This document shows, in pieces, positions 55,979 to 64,000 of a DNA stretch of 64,000 nt. A model generated the notes under the pieces. It saw nothing but the letters and a program-made list of their open reading frames with translations. It had not been told where the DNA came from and ran no database searches. Each line of letters opens with the position of its first letter. Position 1 is the first letter of the stretch. The stretch spans positions 62,001-126,000 of the forward strand of contig NZ_JACSOI010000002.1 in the NCBI RefSeq assembly GCF_018728565.1, given 5' to 3'. This DNA is from Zobellia russellii (GTDB lineage Bacteria > Bacteroidota > Bacteroidia > Flavobacteriales > Flavobacteriaceae). The translations under genes were made by a program, and so were the position numbers.

Positions 55979-58234
55979 ATGATAAAGAGCCAATTTAAAA
56001 TTACTTTACAAATTCTAACCTTATTATGGTTTGTATCCTTTAATGGATTCACCCAAGAGCACCCTAGTCTTATATTAACTAAAGACGGAGTTCAGAAAAT
56101 AAAGAAAGAATTGGGTAATGTGCCTCTTTTTGATGCTTCTTTAGAACACGTAAAAGCTGAAGTAGATGCGGAAATCGCCTTGGGTATAGATACGCCAATT
56201 CCAAAAGATTATTCCGGTGGGTACACGCACGAACGTCACAAACGCAATTTTTTAACCCTCCAAAAAGCTGGTGTCCTTTACCAAATTTTAGACGATGAAA
56301 AGTACGCTGAATACGTAAAAGCAATGTTGTTTCAGTACGAGGCCATGTATAAAGATTTGCCCGTACATCCGCAAACACGTTCCTATGCCCGTGGCAAACT
56401 ATTCTGGCAATGCCTGAACGACTCTAACTGGTTAGTGTATGTTAGCCAAGCATACGATTGCGTTTACAATTACCTTACTAAAAAAGAGCGCAAGCAGTTG
56501 GAGAAAAACCTTTTTAGACCCTTCGCTAATTTTATATCCATAGATAATCCCCAATTCTACAACCGTGTTCATAATCACAGTACCTGGGGAAACGCCGCCG
56601 TAGGCATGATCGGTTTAGTAATGGGTGATGATGAATTGGTACACCGTGCCCTATATGGTATTGAAGATGACGGATTACCTATAGATGCAAAAGATAATGA
56701 CGGAGGATTCATAAAAAAGGAAGGCCAAGAGGTAGGTTTTCTTGCCAATGTAAACGAACCTTTTTCTCCGGACGGTTATTATACTGAAGGCCCCTATTAC
56801 CAAAGATATGCCATGTACCCATTTTTAATTTTTGCTCAAGCACTGCACAACGTAAGGCCCGAAGTAAAGATTTTTGAACATAAGGACAGCGTACTTCTAA
56901 AATCAGTAAATGTGCTTCTCAACCTTTCTGATGCGGATGGAGAGTTTTTTCCGTTGAACGATGCGCAAAAAGGAATGTCCTATAAATCACGTGAAGTGGT
57001 TACCGCTGTAGATATAGCCTACCTATACGGAGGGCACAACCCACAACTACTGAGTATTGCCAATGAACAAGGCCAAGTTTTATTGGATGATTCCGGGCTA
57101 GCCGTGGCACTGGGCATTAGAAATGGTGAATCCACAAAATTTCAAAAAAAGTCCATCAATCTTACAGATGGTGCCAATGGAAACGAAGGAGGTGTAGCTA
57201 TCCTTAGATATGGTAATGAAGACATGGCGCTAGTCTATAAATATGCCGCACAAGGTTTAAGTCATGGCCACTATGACAAACTATCCTTTTCGCTCTATGA
57301 AAAAGGAACAGAAATAGTTCAGGATTACGGTTTGGCGCGTTTTGTAAATATAGAACAAAAAGGAGGCGGCAATTATTTAAAAGAAAATAAAACTTGGGCC
57401 AAACAAACCATTGCCCACAATACCTTGGTGCAAAACCAGACCTCGCACTTTAATGGAACATATGAAATTGGCAGTAAGCACCACTCAGAACTTTACTTTT
57501 TTGATGCTTCGGACACCAATCTAAAAATCGTTAGTGCCAAAGAAAGTAACGCCTATCCCGGAACGGAAATGCAAAGAACCATGGCACTTATTAAAATTGA
57601 TGATTTTGAAAGGCCTTTTGTTCTGGACATTTTAAAAGTTGCGTCGCAAACAAAAAATCAATATGACCTTCCCTTCTATTTCATGGGACAAGTCATACAG
57701 ACCAATTTTAACCTTAGTTTCCCTAAGATAGTAGAACCTTTAGGAAGTGAAAATGGCTATCAACATATATGGTCGGAAGGTTTGGGCCATCCCAATGCAG
57801 ACAACAGCAAACTAAGTTGGCTTGAAAATGGAAAGTTCTATACATTGACCACTACCAGCCAAAAAGAAGATGAACTACAATTTGTTCGTATTGGAGCCAA
57901 CGATCCTGAATTTAATTTAAGGAGGGATGCAGGCCTTATTATCAGAAGAAAAAATACACAGAATACCACATTTGTTTCGCTAATAGAATCGCACGGAAAC
58001 TATAGTCCGGTTTCTGAGTTTTCGGTTAACTCAAATAGTGCAATATCTAAAATAGAACTTGTGTCAGATACAAAAGAATACACGTCCGTAATAATACAAA
58101 TCAAGACTAACGGAGAAAAACTAATGCTCGTAATGGCCAACAATAATAAAGATCCGGACAAAGATCATACTATAAAAATTAAGAACAAGGAGTACCACTG
58201 GACGGGCCCTTATACATTTATCAAAATCAAATAA
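55979..58234 (+). CDS. PL17-type oligoalginate lyase (heparinase II/III fold)
   Basis: 751 aa from ATG 55979; an earlier in-frame TTG (55961) is not needed and the ATG gives a proper signal peptide (LQILTLLWFVSFNGFTQ). N-terminal alpha/alpha-toroid (about 30-330) with NHSTWGNAAVGM, whose Asn-His pair is catalytic in PL17, and GYYTEGPYYQRYAMYPF containing the catalytic Tyr. C-terminal heparinase II/III-like beta sheet (about 390-740) with LSHGHYDKLSF (His) and VQDYGLARFVN (Tyr). PL17 enzymes are exolytic and release unsaturated monomer from oligoalginates. No lipobox. Coupled to the KdgF-like gene by a 10-bp gap. Linked PL7 or PL6 genes would lie beyond the window, if present. Confidence 0.88.
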   Translation: MIKSQFKITLQILTLLWFVSFNGFTQEHPSLILTKDGVQKIKKELGNVPLFDASLEHVKAEVDAEIALGIDTPIPKDYSGGYTHERHKRNFLTLQKAGVLYQILDDEKYAEYVKAMLFQYEAMYKDLPVHPQTRSYARGKLFWQCLNDSNWLVYVSQAYDCVYNYLTKKERKQLEKNLFRPFANFISIDNPQFYNRVHNHSTWGNAAVGMIGLVMGDDELVHRALYGIEDDGLPIDAKDNDGGFIKKEGQEVGFLANVNEPFSPDGYYTEGPYYQRYAMYPFLIFAQALHNVRPEVKIFEHKDSVLLKSVNVLLNLSDADGEFFPLNDAQKGMSYKSREVVTAVDIAYLYGGHNPQLLSIANEQGQVLLDDSGLAVALGIRNGESTKFQKKSINLTDGANGNEGGVAILRYGNEDMALVYKYAAQGLSHGHYDKLSFSLYEKGTEIVQDYGLARFVNIEQKGGGNYLKENKTWAKQTIAHNTLVQNQTSHFNGTYEIGSKHHSELYFFDASDTNLKIVSAKESNAYPGTEMQRTMALIKIDDFERPFVLDILKVASQTKNQYDLPFYFMGQVIQTNFNLSFPKIVEPLGSENGYQHIWSEGLGHPNADNSKLSWLENGKFYTLTTTSQKEDELQFVRIGANDPEFNLRRDAGLIIRRKNTQNTTFVSLIESHGNYSPVSEFSVNSNSAISKIELVSDTKEYTSVIIQIKTNGEKLMLVMANNNKDPDKDHTIKIKNKEYHWTGPYTFIKIK

Positions 58235-58244
58235 ATTATAGATT

Positions 58245-58598
58245 ATGGAAACTTTTGGAGCAAGTAAAGAATTTTTAATAGGAGAAGATATCCCGTGGGA
58301 GACTGTAGGCGAAGGTGTTCAGCGCCAGATTATGGGGTATGATGATAAAATCATGCTTGTAAACGTAAAATTTGACAAAGGCGGAATTGGGCCAATGCAT
58401 GAACACTATCATTCACAAGTAACATATGTAGTTAGCGGAGAATTTAAAATGACCATAGGAGAAGAGACAAAAATCCTTAAAGGAGGCGACTCTTTCTATA
58501 TTCCACCTCATGTTATGCACGGGACAACATGCCAAGAAGCAGGGGTATTAATAGACGTCTTCAGTCCAATAAGAGAAGATTTTATGGCTAAAAAGTAA
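58245..58598 (+). CDS. kdgF: KdgF-like cupin
   Basis: 117 aa single cupin, no signal peptide. Motif GPMHEHYHSQVTYVVSGEF gives His-His-Gln-type metal ligands, and IPPHVMHG the last His. KdgF proteins speed conversion of the cyclic 4,5-unsaturated uronate to its linear keto form, the step right after lyase action, and are regular members of alginate and pectin operons. It starts 10 bp after the lyase gene. Catalytic identity is by family and context. Confidence 0.85.
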   Translation: METFGASKEFLIGEDIPWETVGEGVQRQIMGYDDKIMLVNVKFDKGGIGPMHEHYHSQVTYVVSGEFKMTIGEETKILKGGDSFYIPPHVMHGTTCQEAGVLIDVFSPIREDFMAKK

Positions 58599-58612
58599 GC
58601 CAGAGATTAAAC

Positions 58613-58664
58613 AAGGGAGTCATTTGTGCAAGTAGTAGCACCACAACTACTGCCGTACTCCCTT
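58613..58664 (+). other. Nested stem-loop after kdgF
   Basis: AAGGGAGT (58613-58620) pairs with ACTCCCTT (58657-58664) and, inside, AGTAGT (58631-58636) pairs with ACTACT (58646-58651). There is no T-run, so it is not an ordinary terminator; it could protect the kdgF mRNA end or be a processed element. Confidence 0.5.
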
Positions 58665-58791
58665 TCCACAAAGACGGTTGAGATGGTATTTAATTATCAT
58701 TTTAACAAAATGCAGTTCTTTAAAATAGTAGATAGCCAATTTTAACACCAACTTTTCTTGATATTAATTTTTATTTAACAAACTATTAAGT

Positions 58792-58834
58792 TATATTTGG
58801 TAAACCAAATTGGTTAACCAAAATGGAAAACCAA
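58792..58834 (+). promoter_or_regulatory. Promoter with triple operator (copy 3), SusC/SusD transcript
   Basis: TATATTTG (58792-58799) is the -7 box, without a clear TTG at -33. Operators follow in 13-bp steps: TTGGTAAACCAA (58797-58808), TTGGTTAACCAA (58810-58821) and a degenerate third, ATGGAAAACCAA (58823-58834). The site lies about 310 bp upstream of the SusC start, leaving a long leader. Confidence 0.78.
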
Positions 58835-58904
58835 TTAAAGTATAAAATTTAGGCTAATATTAATTAAAGAAACAATTCATGAAAGTATAAGGTACCCAAT
58901 AAAA

Positions 58905-58965
58905 AAAGGATGGGTGCACGCCCATCCTTTTAAACTGAAATTACTTCATTCTGAAGGGAAGTAAT
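58905..58965. terminator. Two hairpins in the SusC leader
   Basis: A 10-bp stem AAAGGATGGG (58905-58914) with CCCATCCTTT (58921-58930), loop TGCACG, is followed by a second stem ATTACTTC (58940-58947) with GAAGTAAT (58958-58965). On the minus strand the first stem ends in seven T and would be a good terminator; on the plus strand only four T follow, so it may only slow or attenuate. Rest of the 58599-59138 gap shows nothing else. Confidence 0.55.
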
Positions 58966-59138
58966 ACTAAGAACATGTACATTTTACTATACACGCTCAT
59001 TACAAAAATACAAAAATTCAGGGATCTTAATGAGTTTCGTGCATTAGTAAGTTGAAGATTGAATGAGATGATGCTGATCATCCTCATTTGGGGCTCTAGC
59101 CTTAAACCGATGAACATTACTAACTTAACATTATTCAA

Positions 59139-62100
59139 ATGAATTTAAAAACTCAACTAACACTTATAGCTTTATTGTGTCTCAACATATCGCTATTTGC
59201 CCAAGATGGTTACACACTGTCAGGCACAGTTTCCGATGCGGACAACGTTCCAATACCGGGAGTTAATGTCATAATCGCCAATACAACCAAAGGAACCTCT
59301 ACAGATTTTGACGGATTATTTCAAATAACCGTATCAGAAGGCGATATTCTTCAATTTTCATACATTGGCTACGTTACACAAACAATTCCCATAACAGGGC
59401 AAGCCGAGTTAAATATAACCATGGCCGAAGACGCCAAACAATTAGACGAGGTGGTTGTTATTGGTTATGGGGGAACCCAAAAAAAATCGCATTTAACCGG
59501 TTCAATCTCTAAAGTAGTCAACGAAGACCTTGATCAAATAGCAGTAGCTCGTGTAGATGACGCCTTGGTCGGGCAGGTATCAGGAGTAAATATTCAAGCT
59601 ACCGATGGCGAAGCCGGAGCCGCTCCTACCATAAATATCAGGGGTGTAGGCTCAATGGCCGGTGACTCTACCCCATTAGTTGTTGTCGATGGTGTAATTG
59701 TAAGTTCGGATTTCCTAGGTTCATTGAACATGAACGATGTAGAGTCTTTCGAGATTTTAAAGGATGCAGCATCATCTGCCATTTACGGTTCAAAAGGTGC
59801 CAACGGTATTATCATGATAACCACAAAAGGTGGTGTTGAAGGTAAGACCCGTATCAACTATAGTACCTATACTGGTTTTAAAGAAGCCAGACATAGTGAA
59901 GCGTATACCTTTTCAATAGAAGAAACTGCACAAGCCCAATTGGCCGCAACCGGGTCATTATCCGACAGAACGAAATACAAACAACTCATAGGTGTTGACC
60001 GTTCTTGGCAAGATGTCATTTTTGATGGCGGTACCATTACCAGTCATTCCCTATCGGCTCGCGGTGGAAGTGAAAAAACAAAGTATAGCACCGCCATTAA
60101 CTACTCACATGACGAAGGTGTTTTAATTACCGATGATTTCAAAAAATACGGATTAAGGCTCAAAGTAGATACCAAAATAAACGATAAGTTTTCCTTTGGT
60201 GTAAACTTTACCCCTTCTTACACAAACAGAAGAAGGTTTGATGGAAGTACCCACGATATATTAAGACAGACCAATTGGCTGCCTCTCTATCATGATGAAA
60301 ACACTATTCAATTTGTAAACAGGGTTCAAGATAATGGGGCATGGGCCAATGTTCAAGTTGGTGATTACGCACAACAATATCATTTTGATGGTTACGACCT
60401 AGACGCAGGTGCCCCTGCAGATTCTGGCGGGGTAAGCATCAGTAACACATCTAACGCCAACCCAGCGGCCAAAGTATTGGAGCGCGAACGTTACGACAAA
60501 AAATTCAAAATGTTCGGTAGCGTTTACGGCAATTACAACATCATTGACGGTTTAAGTTTCCGATCTACCCTATCCGGTTCGTACCAAGACACCAAAAGGA
60601 CAAGATGGCAAGGTACCCTATCCAGTAGAAACGGTGCTGCAGGCGCCTCAATGGATGAATATTCACAAAAAGAAATATATCTTATTACCGACAACTTCCT
60701 ATCCTTTAACAAGAGTTTTGGTAAACATGATTTAAGTGTAATTTTAGGTGTAACCGCCGAAACTAAAAAATCGTTTTATTCACAAATTAGCGGAACCGGT
60801 TATACTTCTGATGCAGTTAAGCAAATCACCAACGCTACGACCATTTCAAACGCAGATGCTTTTGAATGGGAAAAGAATGGCCTATCCTACGTTTCCAGGC
60901 TAAACTATGCTTATGATGATAAATACCTTGCTTCATTTAGCTATAGAAGGGACGGTAGCTCTATTTTCGGTCAAGACTTCAAATACGGTAATTTCACGGC
61001 TGCCTCCGTTGGTTGGAATGTTGCCAAAGAAAACTTTTTACAGGATAGTGATATAGTAAACACATTTAAATTAAGAGCCAGTTACGGTCTTACAGGAAAC
61101 GATTTACTTAACGTAGGTAGTGTTGACCCCGATACCAGTAGTAGTACCAGTTCTTTGAGCACAGGTAATATTTTGGTAGACAACTATCCATACTTAGCTC
61201 TTTTAGGCTCAACAACATATTCAGTAGACGGTTCATTACAAGCGGGCTTTAACCCCCTGAACATAGCCAATGCAGGACTTCAATGGGAACGTTTGCGAGA
61301 ATTTAACCCTGGTTTGGATTTCGGTTTTTTCAATAATAGAGTATCGGGGTCCGTTGATTATTACCAAAGAACCAGTGACCAACTACTATTGAACAATCCA
61401 ATTTCAGTAACTACAGGTTTCAACAGTGCCCTTGTTAATTTAGGTGAAGTCAAAAACGAAGGTTATGAAATTGAACTGAGAACAAAGAACATTGCTACAG
61501 AAAACTTTAGGTGGGCCTCTACAATCATAGCTTCAACGAACAAGAACACTTTAGTAGATTTCGCCGACTCTAACGGTCAAATTACAAATGTAGACTCTAA
61601 GAGGGCAGCAGAGTGGATCAACCTTGAAGGACAACCGATTTCCACATTCTACGGCTGGGTCGTAGACAAAGACATTCCGCTTGAATACTTGAACGATGCT
61701 TTCCATCCTGTAGGTGGAGAAGCCCAAGATGTTTACGTAAAAGATTTAAATGGCGATGGTATTATTGATGATGAAGATAAAGCCGCTTTAGGAGACCCAT
61801 ATCCAGAATTAGTCTGGAGTTTCACCAACGAATTTAACCTTGGTAAGTTTGATTTTAGTTTCATGTTCCAAGGTTCACATGGTGCTGAAATAAGAAACAT
61901 GGGAGACCAGTACCTGTTCAACCATTTTAATTCCTCTCAAGATTTTAATCCTGAAACAACACCTAACCAAGAATTTATCAAAGAAAAAATATTCACCGAT
62001 GATATTATTCAAGACGCTTCGTACATAGCATTGAGAAATGTAAATATTGGATACAATTTCCCACAAGACGTTTTGAGCGATTATGGTGTGTCTGGTTTAA

Positions 62101-62264
62101 GAATATATGCTACTGGCCAAAACCTTATGTATAAGACGGCAGATGACTATACAGGTTTCAATCCTGAATCTATAGATAGAACAAGTCCAACATCTTACGG
62201 TTACCAAAGGGCAGGTTCCCCTATCTTTAGAACGATTTCTATAGGACTTAACCTTGATTTTTAA
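59139..62264 (+). CDS. SusC/RagA family TonB-dependent transporter (alginate locus)
   Basis: 1041 aa. Signal peptide (LTLIALLCLNISLFAQ), carboxypeptidase-like regulatory domain (LSGTVSDADNVPIPGVNVI), TonB box LDEVVVIGYG, plug with INIRGVGSM and LVVVDGVIV, and a beta barrel ending FRTISIGLNLDF. Intact reading frame. Takes up oligosaccharides with the SusD protein encoded 33 bp downstream; alginate oligomers are the expected substrate from the neighbouring lyase and KdgF genes. Confidence 0.94.
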   Translation: MNLKTQLTLIALLCLNISLFAQDGYTLSGTVSDADNVPIPGVNVIIANTTKGTSTDFDGLFQITVSEGDILQFSYIGYVTQTIPITGQAELNITMAEDAKQLDEVVVIGYGGTQKKSHLTGSISKVVNEDLDQIAVARVDDALVGQVSGVNIQATDGEAGAAPTINIRGVGSMAGDSTPLVVVDGVIVSSDFLGSLNMNDVESFEILKDAASSAIYGSKGANGIIMITTKGGVEGKTRINYSTYTGFKEARHSEAYTFSIEETAQAQLAATGSLSDRTKYKQLIGVDRSWQDVIFDGGTITSHSLSARGGSEKTKYSTAINYSHDEGVLITDDFKKYGLRLKVDTKINDKFSFGVNFTPSYTNRRRFDGSTHDILRQTNWLPLYHDENTIQFVNRVQDNGAWANVQVGDYAQQYHFDGYDLDAGAPADSGGVSISNTSNANPAAKVLERERYDKKFKMFGSVYGNYNIIDGLSFRSTLSGSYQDTKRTRWQGTLSSRNGAAGASMDEYSQKEIYLITDNFLSFNKSFGKHDLSVILGVTAETKKSFYSQISGTGYTSDAVKQITNATTISNADAFEWEKNGLSYVSRLNYAYDDKYLASFSYRRDGSSIFGQDFKYGNFTAASVGWNVAKENFLQDSDIVNTFKLRASYGLTGNDLLNVGSVDPDTSSSTSSLSTGNILVDNYPYLALLGSTTYSVDGSLQAGFNPLNIANAGLQWERLREFNPGLDFGFFNNRVSGSVDYYQRTSDQLLLNNPISVTTGFNSALVNLGEVKNEGYEIELRTKNIATENFRWASTIIASTNKNTLVDFADSNGQITNVDSKRAAEWINLEGQPISTFYGWVVDKDIPLEYLNDAFHPVGGEAQDVYVKDLNGDGIIDDEDKAALGDPYPELVWSFTNEFNLGKFDFSFMFQGSHGAEIRNMGDQYLFNHFNSSQDFNPETTPNQEFIKEKIFTDDIIQDASYIALRNVNIGYNFPQDVLSDYGVSGLRIYATGQNLMYKTADDYTGFNPESIDRTSPTSYGYQRAGSPIFRTISIGLNLDF

Positions 62265-62297
62265 TCAGAACAGTATAAACAAAATTTACGATATATT

Positions 62298-63728
62298 ATG
62301 AAACAATTCAAACTAATAACGATGCTTTTGGCGGTAGTCGTAACCTTTACGGCCTGCGAGAAGGACTTCTTGTCTCCCGCACCAACATCTGGAGTATCTT
62401 CGGAAACCTACTTCTCTACAGAAGAAGAACTAGAAACCGCTTTAATCAATATGTATGACGGTATTCAAGGTGTAAATTCTACGGATCCCGATGACAGACA
62501 TGGTATTCAATACGAATTCTACATCACAGAAATGCGGAGCGATAATACCCGCACCAAAAGTAGTGAAGGTGAAGCAGCACAGTTCGAAAGTTATAACATA
62601 ACACCGAATAACGGTATAATTGCCAACTATTACGAGAGCTATTATAACATTATCTACAGAGCCAATATAGTATTGGACAATCTTGAAGTAATAGAAAACG
62701 TAGCCACTAAAGCATCATATGAAGCCGAAGCTAAATTTGTTAGAGCTTATGCCTATTTCAATTTAGTACGCCTCTATGGTGATATTCCTTTAATAGATAG
62801 AGTAGTCGGACCTTTAGAAACCGATATTCAATTTACCCGTGTTGCCGCATCTTCTATATATGACTTTATCAAGAGCGACTTGTCCACTGCAGTTGAGGGG
62901 CTAGACAACACCTACCGCACTAGAGCGTCCAAAGCTGCTGCACAGACCTTATTGGCAAAAGTATACTTAACCTTGGGTGAAAACTATTCAGAAGCTCAGA
63001 CCCTATTGGAAAGTGTTATGGCTTCAGGCTACTCCCTAGAACCAGACTTTGAAGATGTATTTTACAACGAAGAAAACAATGAAGTTATTTTCTCAATAGG
63101 CTACCTTCCTAACCTGAGTTCAGACAGTCAAAACTTTTCGGCAGAATGGCTGAACGGCGTAGGTAGAACTTCAGGGGTTAACTATGTAACTAGCGAGGCC
63201 GTTGCCGTATTAGATGAATTTGGAGGCGATAGGACCGCAATCTCATATAGGCTAGACCCCTCACAAGTAGGTCAGTACCAAGCAACCAAATACCTTCCGA
63301 ATGGCGAAGATGGTGGTTCGAACGGGAAAAGCTTTGATAGCGACCCGACACTTGCGGGCAACGATTGGATCGTAATCCGATACGCCGATGTACTTCTTCT
63401 CCATGTAGAAGCCATTATGGCCGGTGGTGCCAGTACTACCGCTTCAAAAGCTTTGGCCTCATTTCAGGCTGTACGCAACAGAGCGGGTCTTACCGACCCG
63501 GTTACCGAAGTTACAAAAGAAGATTTGTTGTTGGAAAGAAGGGTCGAATTAGCCTTTGAGAATCATCGCTTCTTCGATTTGGTTCGATTTGGTCAAGCGG
63601 AATCGGTTTTTTCCACCTTCTCCTCAGCTAATAATCTTGGGTATTCTTCAACCGACTTGTTACTGCCTATTCCACAAAACGAGATTAACCTAAGCAACGG
63701 ATCAATGAGTCAAAATCCGGGATACTAA
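62298..63728 (+). CDS. SusD/RagB family substrate-binding lipoprotein (alginate locus)
   Basis: 476 aa. Lipoprotein leader (LITMLLAVVVTFTAC). SusD features: N-terminal helical repeats (YDGIQGV, YNIIYRANIVLDN, AEAKFVRAYAYFNLVRLYGDIPL) and the family tail LLLPIPQNEINLSNGSMSQNPGY. The ending NPGY is as in the other SusD of this window. Forms the lid for the SusC barrel. Alginate specificity is inferred from location. Confidence 0.94.
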   Translation: MKQFKLITMLLAVVVTFTACEKDFLSPAPTSGVSSETYFSTEEELETALINMYDGIQGVNSTDPDDRHGIQYEFYITEMRSDNTRTKSSEGEAAQFESYNITPNNGIIANYYESYYNIIYRANIVLDNLEVIENVATKASYEAEAKFVRAYAYFNLVRLYGDIPLIDRVVGPLETDIQFTRVAASSIYDFIKSDLSTAVEGLDNTYRTRASKAAAQTLLAKVYLTLGENYSEAQTLLESVMASGYSLEPDFEDVFYNEENNEVIFSIGYLPNLSSDSQNFSAEWLNGVGRTSGVNYVTSEAVAVLDEFGGDRTAISYRLDPSQVGQYQATKYLPNGEDGGSNGKSFDSDPTLAGNDWIVIRYADVLLLHVEAIMAGGASTTASKALASFQAVRNRAGLTDPVTEVTKEDLLLERRVELAFENHRFFDLVRFGQAESVFSTFSSANNLGYSSTDLLLPIPQNEINLSNGSMSQNPGY

Positions 63729-63757
63729 TCACTTAGTTTACCATAAAAACTGTAAAA

Positions 63758-64000
63758 ATGAAACATATTTTAAATATCGAAATATTGAGAAACAAGTACT
63801 ACGGATTTCTATCGCTCGTCGTAATTTTATCCGGTATTGCTTGTGAAGACACCTTCGAGTACGAACTGCCCGAAACAAATTCAAAGGTTGACTTGACGCC
63901 TCCATCGGCAAGTTTTTCAATCTCCCCGACCGATGACTTCCTAACATTTACCTTTGGTAACAACTCCAGTAGTGCTACTGATTATGTATGGGATTTTGGA
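63758..64000 (+). CDS. PKD-domain lipoprotein, N-terminal part
   Basis: Starts at ATG 63758 and is cut by the window end after 81 codons. Leader NKYYGFLSLVVILSGIAC ends in lipobox SGIAC, and the segment PPSASFSISPTDDFLTFTF through DYVWDFG is the start of a PKD domain. In many alginate loci the gene after SusD encodes a surface glycan-binding protein or a PKD-linked lyase, so that is the expectation here. It lies 29 bp after SusD. Confidence 0.75.
   Translation, partial: MKHILNIEILRNKYYGFLSLVVILSGIACEDTFEYELPETNSKVDLTPPSASFSISPTDDFLTFTFGNNSSSATDYVWDFG

Noticed and set aside
58941-59138. 65-codon minus-strand frame upstream of SusC
   Set aside because: It covers the leader hairpin and has no conserved-looking sequence; the region is better explained as a leader.

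Overview
The window reads as chromosome of a marine member of the Bacteroidota, most likely a Flavobacteriaceae of the Zobellia/Maribacter kind. This rests on two SusC/SusD pairs, type IX secretion hallmarks (a PorP/SprF protein and a giant adhesin with a gliding-type C-terminal domain), TAnnTTTG promoter boxes, near absence of Shine-Dalgarno sites, AT-rich DNA and an alginate-utilisation locus. The genus is inference. No rRNA, intact tRNA or CRISPR array was seen.

Layout. (1) 1-4.3 kb: right end of an integrated plasmid-like element: partial primase, iterons, replication initiator, small HTH protein, membrane protein and tyrosine integrase. It ends at a sequence resembling the displaced 3' end of a tRNA/tmRNA plus its terminator. 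(2) 4.3-8.3 kb: a TesA-like esterase lipoprotein divergent from a YbbA/YbbP-type ABC transporter, the same arrangement as in E. coli. (3) 8.4-16.5 kb: a three-gene envelope operon (644-aa secreted protein, DUF2490 barrel, MORN protein), an ATP-grasp/VOC pair, a small lipoprotein and a FAD-linked oxidase. (4) 16.9-33.7 kb: an unusual hydrolase island. Forward: an 80-aa prodomain-like protein, a subtilase, a free copy of its C-terminal domain, an acidic protein, a 1523-aa polytopic Cache/P-loop protein, a matrixin-like metallopeptidase and one exported protein. Converging on it: a V8-like protease, a peptidoglycan amidase, a trypsin-subtilase fusion, an M19-like dipeptidase and a small membrane coiled-coil protein. 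None of the six proteases/hydrolases has a visible signal peptide, and the membrane protein looks like a sensor or switch. This is the best candidate for an undescribed system.

(5) 34.1-42.0 kb: a SusC/SusD pair followed by a PI-PLC-like phosphodiesterase and a metallophosphoesterase lipoprotein, with 11-bp-spaced repeats upstream; probably scavenging of phosphorylated organics such as phospholipids or inositol phosphates. (6) 42.7-53.1 kb: a 43-aa membrane peptide, PorP/SprF and a 3049-aa repeat adhesin. (7) 53.4-64 kb: an alginate-type locus: RraA-like protein (with a decayed copy of its tail), TIM-barrel protein, gluconokinase-like kinase, PL17 oligoalginate lyase, KdgF-like cupin, SusC, SusD and a PKD lipoprotein cut by the window end. 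Three promoters carry the same tandem palindromic operator overlapping or abutting the -7 box, so they probably answer to one repressor.

How the parts work: in region 7 SusC/SusD import oligosaccharides, the PL17 lyase cuts them to monomers, KdgF linearises the unsaturated uronate and the kinase probably phosphorylates a downstream acid. In region 4 the plausible logic is sensing by the membrane protein coupled to intracellular or exported hydrolases; that coupling is inference from gene order only.
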